DNA from: an uncultured Clostridia bacterium
GTDB taxonomy: Bacteria > Bacillota > Clostridia > Christensenellales > CAG-917
DNA: 64,000 nt
Assembly: GCA_934277615.1 (NCBI GenBank)
Contig: CAKQUV010000003.1
Span: forward strand, 1 to 64,000
Direction of reading: 5' to 3'
This document shows, piece by piece, positions 54,535 to 63,673 of this stretch; position 1 is the first letter of the stretch, and each line of letters opens with the position of its first letter. Made by a program: the position numbers and the translations under genes. The notes beneath the pieces were generated by a model. The model was given only the letters and a program-made list of their open reading frames with translations, was not told where the DNA came from and searched no databases.

Positions 54535-56964
54535 ATGAAAACAAACGTTACCCAAAAAGAAATCAAAGCCAACATCTCTGCGGTTCTCACCAGTTACTTT
54601 GGCGTAAAACCCGAAGACGCGAGTAAAAACCAGATTTATCGCGCGACTTGCATGGCGATAAGAGATTTGCTCACCAACAAGCGCGTCAACTTCAAGAAAG
54701 TTTGCCACGAGAAAAACGCAAAGCAAGTGTATTATATGTCGATGGAGTTTCTTCTCGGCAGATCGTTGCGCAACCATCTTTTCAACCTCGGCATCACTGA
54801 CGAAGTTACCAAAGCGGTTGAAAGTTTCGGCGTTGACATGGAAGAGATTTACGCTTTCGAGCCGGACGCAGGTCTCGGAAACGGCGGTCTCGGACGTCTT
54901 GCCGCGGCTTATATGGATTCGCTTACTTCCTGCGGCTATCCCGCGAGCGGATTTTCCATACTTTACGATTACGGCATTTTCAAGCAAGTCATTGTTGACG
55001 GCTGGCAACTCGAGCAGCCCGACGATTGGCTAAAGGGCGGCGACGTATGGCTTGCGCCTCGTCTTGAGGAAACATATCAGGTTCGCTTTGGCGGCGTCGT
55101 CGATCAGGACTGGACTGACGGCAAACTCAAAGTTACCCAACGCGACTGTACGGTGGTCGACGCCGTTCCGTACGATATGAACATCTCGGGCTATGACACC
55201 GATGCCGTCAACCGCATCAGACTTTGGCATTCACAAGCGCCACAAGACTTCGATATGACAATGTTCTCGAGAGGCGAGTACGTCAAGGCAAGCGCGGCAA
55301 AGGCAATGGCGGAGTCCATCAACAAAGTGCTTTATCCTGCCGACGACCACATCGAAGGCAAGTCTTTGCGCCTTAAACAACAATATTTCTTCGTATCTGC
55401 GTCCATTCAATCCATTTTGCGCAGACACCTCAAGACCAATCCGAGCCTTGACAACCTTGCGGATTGCGTGGCGATTCACATCAACGATACGCACCCGACG
55501 CTCTGCATACCCGAGCTTATGCGCTTGCTCCTCGACGAGTACGGTTACGGGTGGGATCAAGCGTGGGAAATCACAACCAACACAATTTCATACACCAACC
55601 ACACGGTTATGGCAGAGGCTCTCGAAAAATGGCCGCAAAACCTTTTCCAAAGCCTTCTTCCGCGTATCTTCCAAATCGTGCAGGAAATCAACCAACGTTT
55701 CTGCGGCGAGCTTTGGGAGTATTATCCCAACAACTGGGACGTTGTCAACCGCAACGCCGTGCTTTCCAACGGTCAGGTGAAAATGGCAAATCTTTGCCTT
55801 GTTACGTCGCACACAATCAACGGTGTATCTGCGCTCCATAGCGACATTCTCAAAAATGATGTTTTTGCGGATTACTACCGTATGCACCCCGAGAAGTTTA
55901 CCAACGTTACCAACGGCATCACGCACAGAAGGTGGGTTGCTCAAGCCAATCCGCGCCTTGCTTCGCTTATCACCGAACTTATCGGCGACAAGTGGCTCAA
56001 AGATGCCGACGCGTTGCAAGACTTGCAAAAGTATATGGGGGACAGACAAGTCCTCGACAGGCTTGCCACCATCAAGCGCGCCAACAAGGAAGACCTTGCG
56101 AAGTATATTCTCGAACACAACGACGTCAACGTCGATCCCGACAGTATTTTCGACGTCCAAGTCAAGAGATTGCACGAGTATAAACGTCAACTCCTCAACG
56201 CGCTCAATATCCTCGATTTGTATTTGAGATTGAAGGAAAATCCCAATCTCGATATTCAACCGCGCACGTTCATCTTCGGCGCAAAGGCTGCAAGCGCATA
56301 CTATATGGCAAAGCAAATTATTCGCTTTATCTGCGCTCTCGGCAAACTTGTCAACAACGATCCCGACATCAAGGGCAAACTCAAAGTCGTTTTCCTTGAA
56401 AACTACCGCGTAACCCTTGCCGAAATCATTATGCCGGCGGCGGAAGTCAGCGAGCAAATCTCTCTTGCGGGCAAAGAAGCAAGCGGTACGGGCAACATGA
56501 AGTTTATGATAAACGGTGCTCTCACCATCGGCACTCTCGACGGTGCAAACGTCGAGATTCACCAAGAAGTGGGCGACGGCAACATCTTCCTCTTCGGTAT
56601 GCTTGCCGACGAAGTCGAAGCACTTTGGAAACAAGGCTACAATCCGTCGCACTATTATCAAACCAATCCCCGTATCAAACGCCTTATCGACACACTCCGT
56701 CAAGGCGTGGGCGGCATCTCGTTCGGTGAAATCGCAGATTCGCTTACCATCGGTCGCGGCGGTCAACCCGACAGCTATATGGTGCTTGCCGACTTTGACA
56801 GTTACTCCTCAGCACAAGAGCGCGTCAACGCAACTTACCTCGACAAAGAGACGTGGAATCGCATGTCTCTCGTCAACATTGCCAAAGCAGGCTTTTTCGC
56901 AGCGGACAGGGCTGTGGAGGAGTATGCTCAACGCATCTGGAACCTTAAAAAAGTGTGCAAATGA
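54535..56964 (+). CDS. glgP: Glycogen phosphorylase
   Basis: 809 residues, GGAAGGAA site. GT35 signatures throughout: YYMSMEFLLGRSLRNHLFNL, DAGLGNGGLGRLAAAYMDSL, and the pyridoxal-phosphate region EASGTGNMKFMINGALTIGT. Releases glucose-1-phosphate from glycogen. 110 bases after glgA. The last codons and TGA form the left arm of an 18-bp inverted repeat. Confidence 0.97.
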   Translation: MKTNVTQKEIKANISAVLTSYFGVKPEDASKNQIYRATCMAIRDLLTNKRVNFKKVCHEKNAKQVYYMSMEFLLGRSLRNHLFNLGITDEVTKAVESFGVDMEEIYAFEPDAGLGNGGLGRLAAAYMDSLTSCGYPASGFSILYDYGIFKQVIVDGWQLEQPDDWLKGGDVWLAPRLEETYQVRFGGVVDQDWTDGKLKVTQRDCTVVDAVPYDMNISGYDTDAVNRIRLWHSQAPQDFDMTMFSRGEYVKASAAKAMAESINKVLYPADDHIEGKSLRLKQQYFFVSASIQSILRRHLKTNPSLDNLADCVAIHINDTHPTLCIPELMRLLLDEYGYGWDQAWEITTNTISYTNHTVMAEALEKWPQNLFQSLLPRIFQIVQEINQRFCGELWEYYPNNWDVVNRNAVLSNGQVKMANLCLVTSHTINGVSALHSDILKNDVFADYYRMHPEKFTNVTNGITHRRWVAQANPRLASLITELIGDKWLKDADALQDLQKYMGDRQVLDRLATIKRANKEDLAKYILEHNDVNVDPDSIFDVQVKRLHEYKRQLLNALNILDLYLRLKENPNLDIQPRTFIFGAKAASAYYMAKQIIRFICALGKLVNNDPDIKGKLKVVFLENYRVTLAEIIMPAAEVSEQISLAGKEASGTGNMKFMINGALTIGTLDGANVEIHQEVGDGNIFLFGMLADEVEALWKQGYNPSHYYQTNPRIKRLIDTLRQGVGGISFGEIADSLTIGRGGQPDSYMVLADFDSYSSAQERVNATYLDKETWNRMSLVNIAKAGFFAADRAVEEYAQRIWNLKKVCK

Positions 56965-57074
56965 GCAAATAGCGTCGTCACTGTGCATCCGCTTCAAAAT
57001 CGCGTACGCTTAGTACGCTTGGTTTTGCTTCGGATGCGCAGTTCCTTGCTCTTTATCTCATTTGCGCACTTTTT
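56948..57074 (+). terminator. glgP 3' inverted repeat containing the stop codon
   Basis: Arms AAAAAGTGTGCAAATGAG (56948-56965) and CTCATTTGCGCACTTTTT (57057-57074) pair throughout with one G-T pair. Inner arms TGCATCCG/CGGATGCGCA and GTAC/GTAC form a nested stem. Conserved unpaired parts CAAATAGCGTCGTCA and TTGCTCTTTATCTC resemble those after lysS. A degraded relative follows at 57080-57185. Confidence 0.85.
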
Positions 57075-57185
57075 GGCGCGAAATTAGGTGCGCATAGTAC
57101 GTTGGGTTTTGTATCGGACGCACGCTTTCTTGTTCTTCATCTCAATGACAAACTTTTTACAAGAAGTGTATATGAGCAAATAGAG

Positions 57186-57545
57186 TGCCGTCGCAACTCC
57201 TCTAAATACAATAACCCCCTCTTTCCGGACACGCCGGTATTTCTCCCACCACTCGAATACGGGCATTCCCTTACAAGGGTAAACATCGCTCGTGGGGGCG
57301 ACATTCGGCACGCGCATAGACAAGTATCGTTAACTTGTTATGTCACTTGTTCGCCGACAAAAAGAACAACACTTGTCGGCTCACTTGTACTATCCGTCGA
57401 GCTTGGCGCTCAAAGGCTCGTCGCCTTGCGACTCGAAGCCCCGAATAGACACATACCGTTAATAAACACGCTCTAAACAAGTATACGTTCGGATAAGGCT
57501 ACGCCTTCCAAAATTATTAATTAATAATTAATAATTATTAATTCA
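57186..57545. repeat. Copy E of the modular dispersed repeat
   Basis: GTCGCAACTCCTCTAAATAC, CCCCCTCTTTCCGGACACGC, a central hairpin GCCGACAA (57353-57360) / TTGTCGGC (57373-57380) with loop AAAGAACAACAC, then CGTCGAGCTTGGCGCTC, GGATAAGGCTACGCCTTCC and the AT-rich TTAATTAATAATT tail. The next gene starts ten bases later without a visible ribosome site. Confidence 0.85.
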
Positions 57546-57554
57546 AAAAGCAAT

Positions 57555-59327
57555 ATGTACTCACCTTTCATTCACAAAAAGCCATACGGCGCAAGCGTAG
57601 CAAATCAACCTACGACAATCACTTTCCCTATCGACAGCAATATGCGTATCGGCAGGGTGTTTGTCGTGTTGCGCCAAGTGTACGGAAAAGAGGGTGAAGT
57701 GCTTTGCGCTCGCAACGACCGTATAGAATTGCCCTTCGCGTATGCAAAGGACGGAATAGATTATTTTGTCGGAACGTTCGTGCTTTCGGAATGGGGTATT
57801 TGGCAATATCGCTTCGAGGGCGAGTTTGCAAACGGTGATTTGGCGTTCTTCGGCAGAGGGCTCGACGGCACGGCTACAAGAGGCGATTGGTTGCCTGAAT
57901 GGCAGTTAACCGTTACGGAATGCGACTATAAAACGCCGAATTGGGCAAAACAAGGCGTAATTTATCAAATATTCGCAGACAGATTTTGCAAGCAAGGCAA
58001 CATTCCTTTTACCAAAAGAGGCAGACTACACGCCGATTGGTACGAGCGCCCTGACATCACAGAGGATGGCAAAGACTATCGCGCGGACGACTTCTTCGGC
58101 GGCAACGTCGAGGGCATTGTATCCAAGCTTGATTATATTCAAAGTCTTGGCGTAAAATGCATTTATCTCTCGCCGATTTTCAAGTCCTGCTCCAACCACA
58201 GATACGATACGGGTGATTATCTCGAGATTGACGAGTTATTCGGCACGGAAGAGCAATTCAAGAAGTTGCTCGACGAGGCAAGCAGTCGAGGCATAGAGAT
58301 TATGCTTGACGGCGTGTTCAATCACACGGGTGCCGATAGCAAGTATTTCAATCGTGAGGGAACGTATGACACTCTCGGCGCGTATCAAAGCAAGCAATCT
58401 CCATATTACGATTGGTATTATTTTACGCACTATCCCACGGAATACGCATGTTGGTGGGGCAGCACGGTTGTGCCTACCGTCAACAAGAGCGCGCAAGGCT
58501 ACAGAGATTTGGTGCTCGGCGAAAACGGCGTAATCGACAAATGGTCAAAGCTCGGCGTAAAAGGGTGGCGCCTTGACGTTGTGGACGAATTGCCCATAGA
58601 TTTCACCTACGACCTATGTTCTCGTATCAAAGCCGAAGGAAAAGACATTCTCATTGTCGGCGAAGTGTGGGAAGACGCTTCCACAAAAATCGCTTACAGC
58701 GAGTGGCGTCCCTACTTTATGGGGAAGCAACTCGACGCAGTTATGAATTATCCCTTCAAAGAGGCGATTTTGGCATACGCTCTCGACGGAGATAAGAATG
58801 CTTTTATATCCCATGTCGGCGAGATTTTGGAGCATTATCCCAAGCAATCTCTCGATTGCCTTATGAATTTGATAGACAGCCACGACACCGCGCGCGCAAT
58901 CACCACGCTTGCGGGCGTAAAACCGCCTCGCGACAAAAGGGACAGAGCAGATTTCCGCTTGTCGCAAGAGCAATATGACCTAGCAAAGCGCAGACTCAAA
59001 TTTGCAAGCGCGTTGCAATACGTCCTGCCGGGGGTTCCTTGCGTGTTCTATGGCGACGAAGCAGGCGTTCAAGGCTGGGAAGATCCCCTCAACAGAGGCA
59101 CTTATCCGTGGGGAAGAGAGGATACAGACCTCATAAACCACTATAAAAAACTCGGCAAATTCCGCGCCGATTACGCCGACTTTTTGCAAGGCGAAACGCA
59201 TTTTGTTCCCGATGCGGACAAATTGATTATGCAAAGAGTTTGCGACAAGGGCATTCTTGAAGTGGTTGCAAACGGCTTGAATATCTGCGTTTCCGTAAAT
59301 GGCGAAAGGGTATTGAGCATTCAATAA
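57555..59327 (+). CDS. GH13 alpha-amylase/neopullulanase-type glucan hydrolase
   Basis: 590 residues without a signal peptide, so cytoplasmic. N-terminal beta domain (about 1-125) like the starch-binding N domain of cyclomaltodextrinases, then the GH13 barrel: GVIYQIFADRF, MLDGVFNHTGADS, GWRLDVVDELP (nucleophile Asp), VGEVWED (acid Glu) and NLIDSHDTAR. Likely hydrolyses maltodextrins or debranched glycogen, working with glgP. The ATG at 57555 has no ribosome site and lies right at the end of repeat copy E. Confidence 0.9.
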   Translation: MYSPFIHKKPYGASVANQPTTITFPIDSNMRIGRVFVVLRQVYGKEGEVLCARNDRIELPFAYAKDGIDYFVGTFVLSEWGIWQYRFEGEFANGDLAFFGRGLDGTATRGDWLPEWQLTVTECDYKTPNWAKQGVIYQIFADRFCKQGNIPFTKRGRLHADWYERPDITEDGKDYRADDFFGGNVEGIVSKLDYIQSLGVKCIYLSPIFKSCSNHRYDTGDYLEIDELFGTEEQFKKLLDEASSRGIEIMLDGVFNHTGADSKYFNREGTYDTLGAYQSKQSPYYDWYYFTHYPTEYACWWGSTVVPTVNKSAQGYRDLVLGENGVIDKWSKLGVKGWRLDVVDELPIDFTYDLCSRIKAEGKDILIVGEVWEDASTKIAYSEWRPYFMGKQLDAVMNYPFKEAILAYALDGDKNAFISHVGEILEHYPKQSLDCLMNLIDSHDTARAITTLAGVKPPRDKRDRADFRLSQEQYDLAKRRLKFASALQYVLPGVPCVFYGDEAGVQGWEDPLNRGTYPWGREDTDLINHYKKLGKFRADYADFLQGETHFVPDADKLIMQRVCDKGILEVVANGLNICVSVNGERVLSIQ

Positions 59328-59468
59328 AATCGCAAAAACAGTACAAACAAAGCCGAAAATGCGCAAAGCAACCAAGGCTGTAGAAAAAGATTTTTATAAT
59401 AAAAAGTCGCGCAATGCGACAAAAACGGTGCATCCGAAGTCATACAATATAGACATAGAGGTGGTATT

Positions 59469-59651
59469 ATGTGTATATTCGACTTGCTGGAGGCACTTTT
59501 TTCAACCCGAAATCCGAGCGTATCCGAGAGCGCCAAAAACAAAACCTCTTCCGAAGAAGAGGATTGGCTTTACGAGTGTATAGAGTGCGACGAGCTTGTA
59601 GAGGATTGCGAGTGCGATGACTGCGACGACGAAGATTGCGACGAGTTTTGA
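59469..59651 (+). CDS. Small acidic Cys-rich protein
   Basis: 60 residues with a good AGAGGTGG site seven bases before ATG. First half ordinary (CIFDLLEALFSTRNPSVSES), second half Asp/Glu/Cys-rich with CxxC and CxC pairs (YECIECDELVEDCECDDC), suggesting metal binding. Acidic and Cys-rich in the same way as the zinc-ribbon protein near spo0A, though not clearly homologous. Function unknown. Confidence 0.55.
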   Translation: MCIFDLLEALFSTRNPSVSESAKNKTSSEEEDWLYECIECDELVEDCECDDCDDEDCDEF

Positions 59652-59759
59652 TGGTAATATACCAAAACGCATTGCGTTCCAACTTGATTTTTGCGGCTTT
59701 GTAAAAATTATTATGAAAGCACTATATCCGTAAAATCGATATTAGCAGTGTATTGGCAA

Positions 59760-60452
59760 TCAATATCCGCGCAAGCCGATTTTTGTCACTTTTCCGTCAA
59801 AGAAAGTCTTGAATTTTTCCACTTCATCTTTTTCGACGGGCGAAAAACCGTGCGAAATGCACTCTTCGTTGTCTTTGTATTTTTGCATAAAATATTTTTT
59901 TGCGCCGTTTATCAATTCGGCAATTTCTTGCATATCTTCGGCGGTATGAAATTCCTTTATAAGGGTGGTGCGGAACTCGTAATCCACGTTTCCGAGTAAA
60001 AGCATATCTATGCTCTCTTTTATTTTTGAGGTATCCACGCTGTCAAGCCCGACGGTAAGAGAGTATTTTTTGAGGCTGTTTTTTACGTCCATTGCGACGA
60101 AATCCACAAGTTTTTCGTCAAGCACGTCTTTCAGAACGTCCGGTCGCAAACCGTTGGTATCCAGTTTTGTAAGATATCCCATATCGCGCACTTTGCGCAA
60201 AAAATCTTTCAAATCGGGTTGCAAAGTCGGCTCTCCGCCCGTTACGCACACTGCGTCCACAAGCCCTTTGCGCTTTTGAAGGTAGTCAAATACCTCGTTT
60301 TCGTCAATTTGCTCGGCTTTGACGTTGCCAACTACAAGCGCGCCGTTGTGGCAGAACGGACAGCGGAAATTGCACCCGCCCGTAAACACGGTGCAGGCGA
60401 TTTTTTCGTCATAATCCACCATTGAAAATTTTTCGTATCCGCAAACTATCAT
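59760..60452 (-). CDS. nrdG: Anaerobic ribonucleoside-triphosphate reductase activating protein, radical SAM
   Basis: 230 residues. Radical SAM cluster C27-x3-C31-x2-C34 (GGCNFRCPFCHN), SAM-binding GGEPTLQ, DTNG and MDVKN segments. Length and sequence fit the NrdG2 branch (YjjW/PFL-activase-like), which makes the glycyl radical on anaerobic ribonucleotide reductase NrdD. nrdD is not in the window. The promoter ends six bases before ATG, so the mRNA is probably leaderless. Could activate another glycyl radical enzyme. Confidence 0.85.
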   Translation of the reverse strand: MIVCGYEKFSMVDYDEKIACTVFTGGCNFRCPFCHNGALVVGNVKAEQIDENEVFDYLQKRKGLVDAVCVTGGEPTLQPDLKDFLRKVRDMGYLTKLDTNGLRPDVLKDVLDEKLVDFVAMDVKNSLKKYSLTVGLDSVDTSKIKESIDMLLLGNVDYEFRTTLIKEFHTAEDMQEIAELINGAKKYFMQKYKDNEECISHGFSPVEKDEVEKFKTFFDGKVTKIGLRGY

Positions 60453-60456
60453 ATTT

Positions 60457-60678
60457 TCATTTTAGCACACCGCAGACAAATAGGACAATAGATTTGTTCA
60501 ATTTATCCGCTATATCTTCGATAGACGCAAGTTTTTGCATATCTATACGTTTTTGTATTTTGGAAATTGCGCCATTATCAAATATTCTTGCTTTGCCGCC
60601 CACGGGAACCGCAAGTTTTGGCAATATGCCCCCGAGAGTGCTTGTAAAAAGCGGCATATTTTCCGCGTTTGCGTCCAA
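60457..60678 (-). CDS. Possible small protein upstream of nrdG
   Basis: 73 codons from TTG 60678 or 66 from ATG 60657. The frame (LFTSTLGGILPKLAVPVGGK, RIDMQKLASIEDIADKLNKS) has protein-like composition and ends four bases before the nrdG ATG; its stop overlaps the nrdG -10 box. No good ribosome site. It may be a real small gene or a fragment of a larger one. Confidence 0.4.
   Translation of the reverse strand: MDANAENMPLFTSTLGGILPKLAVPVGGKARIFDNGAISKIQKRIDMQKLASIEDIADKLNKSIVLFVCGVLK
60459..60488 (-). promoter_or_regulatory. Promoter of nrdG placed for a leaderless transcript
   Basis: Minus strand TTGTCC (60483-60488), 18 bases, TAAAAT (60459-60464), then GAAAAT and ATG at 60452. Confidence 0.6.
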
Positions 60679-60779
60679 ATTGAGTATTTACATTTGTCTA
60701 ATAATCCTATATAATAAATTTGTATTTATTATCGCGCGCACGCACGTACAATAGATATAGAAATCGAATGGAGAAAACT

Positions 60780-62846
60780 ATGAAGAAAAAAGAGAAGCCC
60801 GCTCCCGTTTTGGACGAGAAAGGCAGACCACCGCTAAAACTCAACTATCCGCAGACGTTCAAGGTCGGCTTTGCGTTTGCAATCATCATGCTGTTCTGGA
60901 CGGCATACGACTTTGTCGTGCCCCTTTTGCTTGAACAAGCATACGGACTTCCCAGCTGGGCGCGCGGTATCATAATGGGACTTGACAACTTGCTTTCGTT
61001 GTTCATGTTGCCGCTCTTCGGCAAGCTCAGCGACAATGCAAAGGGCAAACTCGTCAAAAAATGGGGCAGACGTACTCCGTTTATCGTCATCGGCACGGTA
61101 TGTGCTGTAGTTCTCATGGTATTCGTACCCGTCGTTACCCTCAAACAACAAGCCAAAGCACAAGATTTGACGGCATCGATAGAGGCGCAACTCGACAGCG
61201 ACGAATTTATGGAGCCGCTTCTTACAGAGTGGTATGACAACGCTGTTGCAGGAAAAGAGGGTAGCGCCAACTATTGCGATTTGATGTACCTCAATCAAAA
61301 AGGCAACAACGTTTCCAGAGAAGATTTTATCTCTTTGCGTTATTACAGCAAGATTACGTCAAAGAAAGCCGTTCTCAACATGCTTGGCGACACTACATAT
61401 TACTATGACGCCAACGGCGACGGAAAATTCACCGACGACGAAGCAATCGCCGACTTGTCAGCGCAATCGCCCGTCGAAGGCAAAACCTATCAAAACCTTC
61501 TCGACAGCAACGCCGCATACAAAAAGTACGTTGCCGCAGGCATGAACAACTATATCTCCAACGAAGTCCATGAGAAATGCACCAAGACGGATGCAGGCAT
61601 CAAGAGCCTTGTCGTTTATATGGTCATCTTGCTCCTCGTGCTTATCGCAATGGCAACGTTCCGTTCGCCCGCAGTCGCGCTTATGCCGGACGTTACGCCC
61701 AAGCCGCTCCGTTCGCAAGCCAACGCAATCATCAACCTTTGCGGCGGTGTTGGCGGCGCAATCGCATTCTTGATTTATACAATTGTGTTATTCGGACAAC
61801 GCCTTGAAAATTACGTAATCATATTCGGCTCCGTCGCAGGCGGTATGCTCTTGCTCCTTGCAGGATTCCTCGCTCTCGTCAACGAGCGCAAGATGGTTGC
61901 AAAGTGCCAAGAAATCTGCAAAGAATATGAAATCGACGACTTCGCAGAGGGCGAAAACCCCGAGGCAGAGAAGTTCGCGGAAGAACTTATCAGCGAAGGC
62001 GACGCAGAATACAATCTCGACAGCAAGCCGTCGGGTGAAGCTCAGCAATTGCTCGATGCGGGCGCAAACGCGGAAAACAAAGAGCAAATCGCTCCCGAAA
62101 CGCTTGAATTTGCTCAACAAGTGGTGGAAAACACCAAGAAAAAACATCAATCCCCCAAAGAGTGGTGGGGCGCAAAGAGCGAACTCGAAAGAGGCAGACT
62201 CAAATCATTTGCTCTCATTCTCGCTTCGATTTTTATGTGGTTTATGGGTTACAACGCGGTATCTTCCAACTTGTCCATTTACACCACAAAAGCCCTCAAC
62301 CTCTCGGCAGGTATCGCGTCCATCATCTCCGGCGTATCTATGGGCATAAGCGCAATCGCATTTATCCCCGTCGGCTATATGGCAGCCAAGATCGGCAGAA
62401 GAAAGTCCATTATGATCGGTTTCGGTATGGCAGTCGTGTCATTCGTGCTTATCTTTGCGGCAGTCGGTCCCAATTCCAATGAGGCAATCCCGGCAGTTTT
62501 GTTCGCTTTGTTCTACCTCATCGCAGGCTTTGGTCTTATCATCGCCAACGTCAACACTTTCCCGATGGTAACCGAGCTTTCCACGGCGGAAACAGTCGGA
62601 CAATACACCGGTTACTACTATATGGCAACCATGTCCGCCCAAGCAATCACCCCGGCAATCGGCGGCGCAATCATGGACGCAGGCGGCAACAAGTATTTGT
62701 TCCTCTACAGCGCAATCTGCATCGTAATAGCAATCGTGCTTATGTTCTTTGTCAAACACGGTGACAGCGCACTGACCGCAAAGGGAAGAAAACTCTCTAA
62801 AGAAGAGAAGAAACAAATCAGATTGGACGCGTTGGACGCTGATTAA
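60780..62846 (+). CDS. MFS sugar transporter, GPH/SLC45-like
   Basis: 688 residues from ATG 60780 (TGGAGAAAACT upstream); an ATG 12 bases earlier is less likely. Twelve predicted helices with MFS motif A as GKLSDNAKGKLVKKWGRRTP, the large extracellular loop after helix 4 (about 105-250, hydrophilic, with DANGDGKFTDDEA) and a long charged cytoplasmic loop in the middle (about 380-470). GPH/SLC45 proteins take up disaccharides such as maltose or sucrose with protons. Position beside the glycogen genes suggests alpha-glucoside import. The EF-hand-like loop DANGDGKFTDDE is unusual for a transporter. Confidence 0.85.
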   Translation: MKKKEKPAPVLDEKGRPPLKLNYPQTFKVGFAFAIIMLFWTAYDFVVPLLLEQAYGLPSWARGIIMGLDNLLSLFMLPLFGKLSDNAKGKLVKKWGRRTPFIVIGTVCAVVLMVFVPVVTLKQQAKAQDLTASIEAQLDSDEFMEPLLTEWYDNAVAGKEGSANYCDLMYLNQKGNNVSREDFISLRYYSKITSKKAVLNMLGDTTYYYDANGDGKFTDDEAIADLSAQSPVEGKTYQNLLDSNAAYKKYVAAGMNNYISNEVHEKCTKTDAGIKSLVVYMVILLLVLIAMATFRSPAVALMPDVTPKPLRSQANAIINLCGGVGGAIAFLIYTIVLFGQRLENYVIIFGSVAGGMLLLLAGFLALVNERKMVAKCQEICKEYEIDDFAEGENPEAEKFAEELISEGDAEYNLDSKPSGEAQQLLDAGANAENKEQIAPETLEFAQQVVENTKKKHQSPKEWWGAKSELERGRLKSFALILASIFMWFMGYNAVSSNLSIYTTKALNLSAGIASIISGVSMGISAIAFIPVGYMAAKIGRRKSIMIGFGMAVVSFVLIFAAVGPNSNEAIPAVLFALFYLIAGFGLIIANVNTFPMVTELSTAETVGQYTGYYYMATMSAQAITPAIGGAIMDAGGNKYLFLYSAICIVIAIVLMFFVKHGDSALTAKGRKLSKEEKKQIRLDALDAD

Positions 62847-62861
62847 AATAATAATTAGATA

Positions 62862-62899
62862 TAACGAAAAAGACACGCTTACGCGTGTCTTTTTCGTTA
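62862..62899 (-). terminator. Terminator shared by the transporter gene and rubrerythrin, containing a stop codon
   Basis: Perfect 17-bp stem TAACGAAAAAGACACGC / GCGTGTCTTTTTCGTTA with loop TTAC. The right arm starts with the rubrerythrin stop (62897-62899). Confidence 0.9.
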
Positions 62900-63481
62900 G
62901 TCGTTGAGTTTTAGCATGGTAAATCCTTGTTTCGCTTTGCAAAGCGGACACATATCCCACGCTTCTTTGCTTTCCGCTTCGTAGCCGCAGCCCGAACACT
63001 TCCATTTTACAGGCTTTTCTTTCTTGTACATCGTATCGTTTTTGAGTTGGTTGTGCAAGTCCTCAAACATAAGTTTGTGGCAATGCTCCACGTCCGATAG
63101 CATTTTGAACGCGTTTGCGATTTCTTCAAAGCCCTCTTCGCGAGCGGTTTTTTCAAACACTCGATAGGTTTTTACTTCGCTTTCCTCGTCCTCGGCGGCA
63201 AGTTTGAGATTTTGCTCCAAATCCCACTTTTCCTTGAACGGATAACCCGCGCAAATCTCGATATTTTCAATGGTTTTGTTGCTTGCTTGTTGGATAAAGG
63301 TGTACAGCACGCGTGCGTGATTGAATTCGTTGTACACCACCTTGTCTATGACTTCGGCTAGGGCGTTGTAGCCCTCGTTGCGTGCGCCGTATTCAATGAA
63401 CCTGTATCTCGTCATTGCTTGTGTTTCGCCCGCATAAGCGCGAGCGAGGTTTGAAAACGTTTTGCTGTCGATGAGTTTCAT
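62897..63481 (-). CDS. Rubrerythrin
   Basis: 194 residues, AAGGAGAT site. Ferritin-like diiron domain (NLARAYAGETQAMTRYRFIE, NEFNHARVLYTFIQQ, AEDEESEVKTY, DVEHCHKLMFEDL) with the expected Glu/His ligands, and a C-terminal rubredoxin-type site WKCSGCGYEAESKEAWDMCPLC. Removes peroxide in anaerobes. Ends in the shared terminator. Confidence 0.95.
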   Translation of the reverse strand: MKLIDSKTFSNLARAYAGETQAMTRYRFIEYGARNEGYNALAEVIDKVVYNEFNHARVLYTFIQQASNKTIENIEICAGYPFKEKWDLEQNLKLAAEDEESEVKTYRVFEKTAREEGFEEIANAFKMLSDVEHCHKLMFEDLHNQLKNDTMYKKEKPVKWKCSGCGYEAESKEAWDMCPLCKAKQGFTMLKLND

Positions 63482-63673
63482 ATGCGATATCTCCTTTTTG
63501 TGATATACGGATTATTGCAATTTAGGCGCGTTTTTATACGGACGATGTGCTATAATCCGTGCGAAAACGGCAAAACGGCGGATTTTTACAAAAAGGCTTT
63601 TAATAATTGCAACAAAGTGGTATTATAATCGCAGAAATAAAAGTTTGGCGACGTAAGTCGCAAGGAGTAATAT

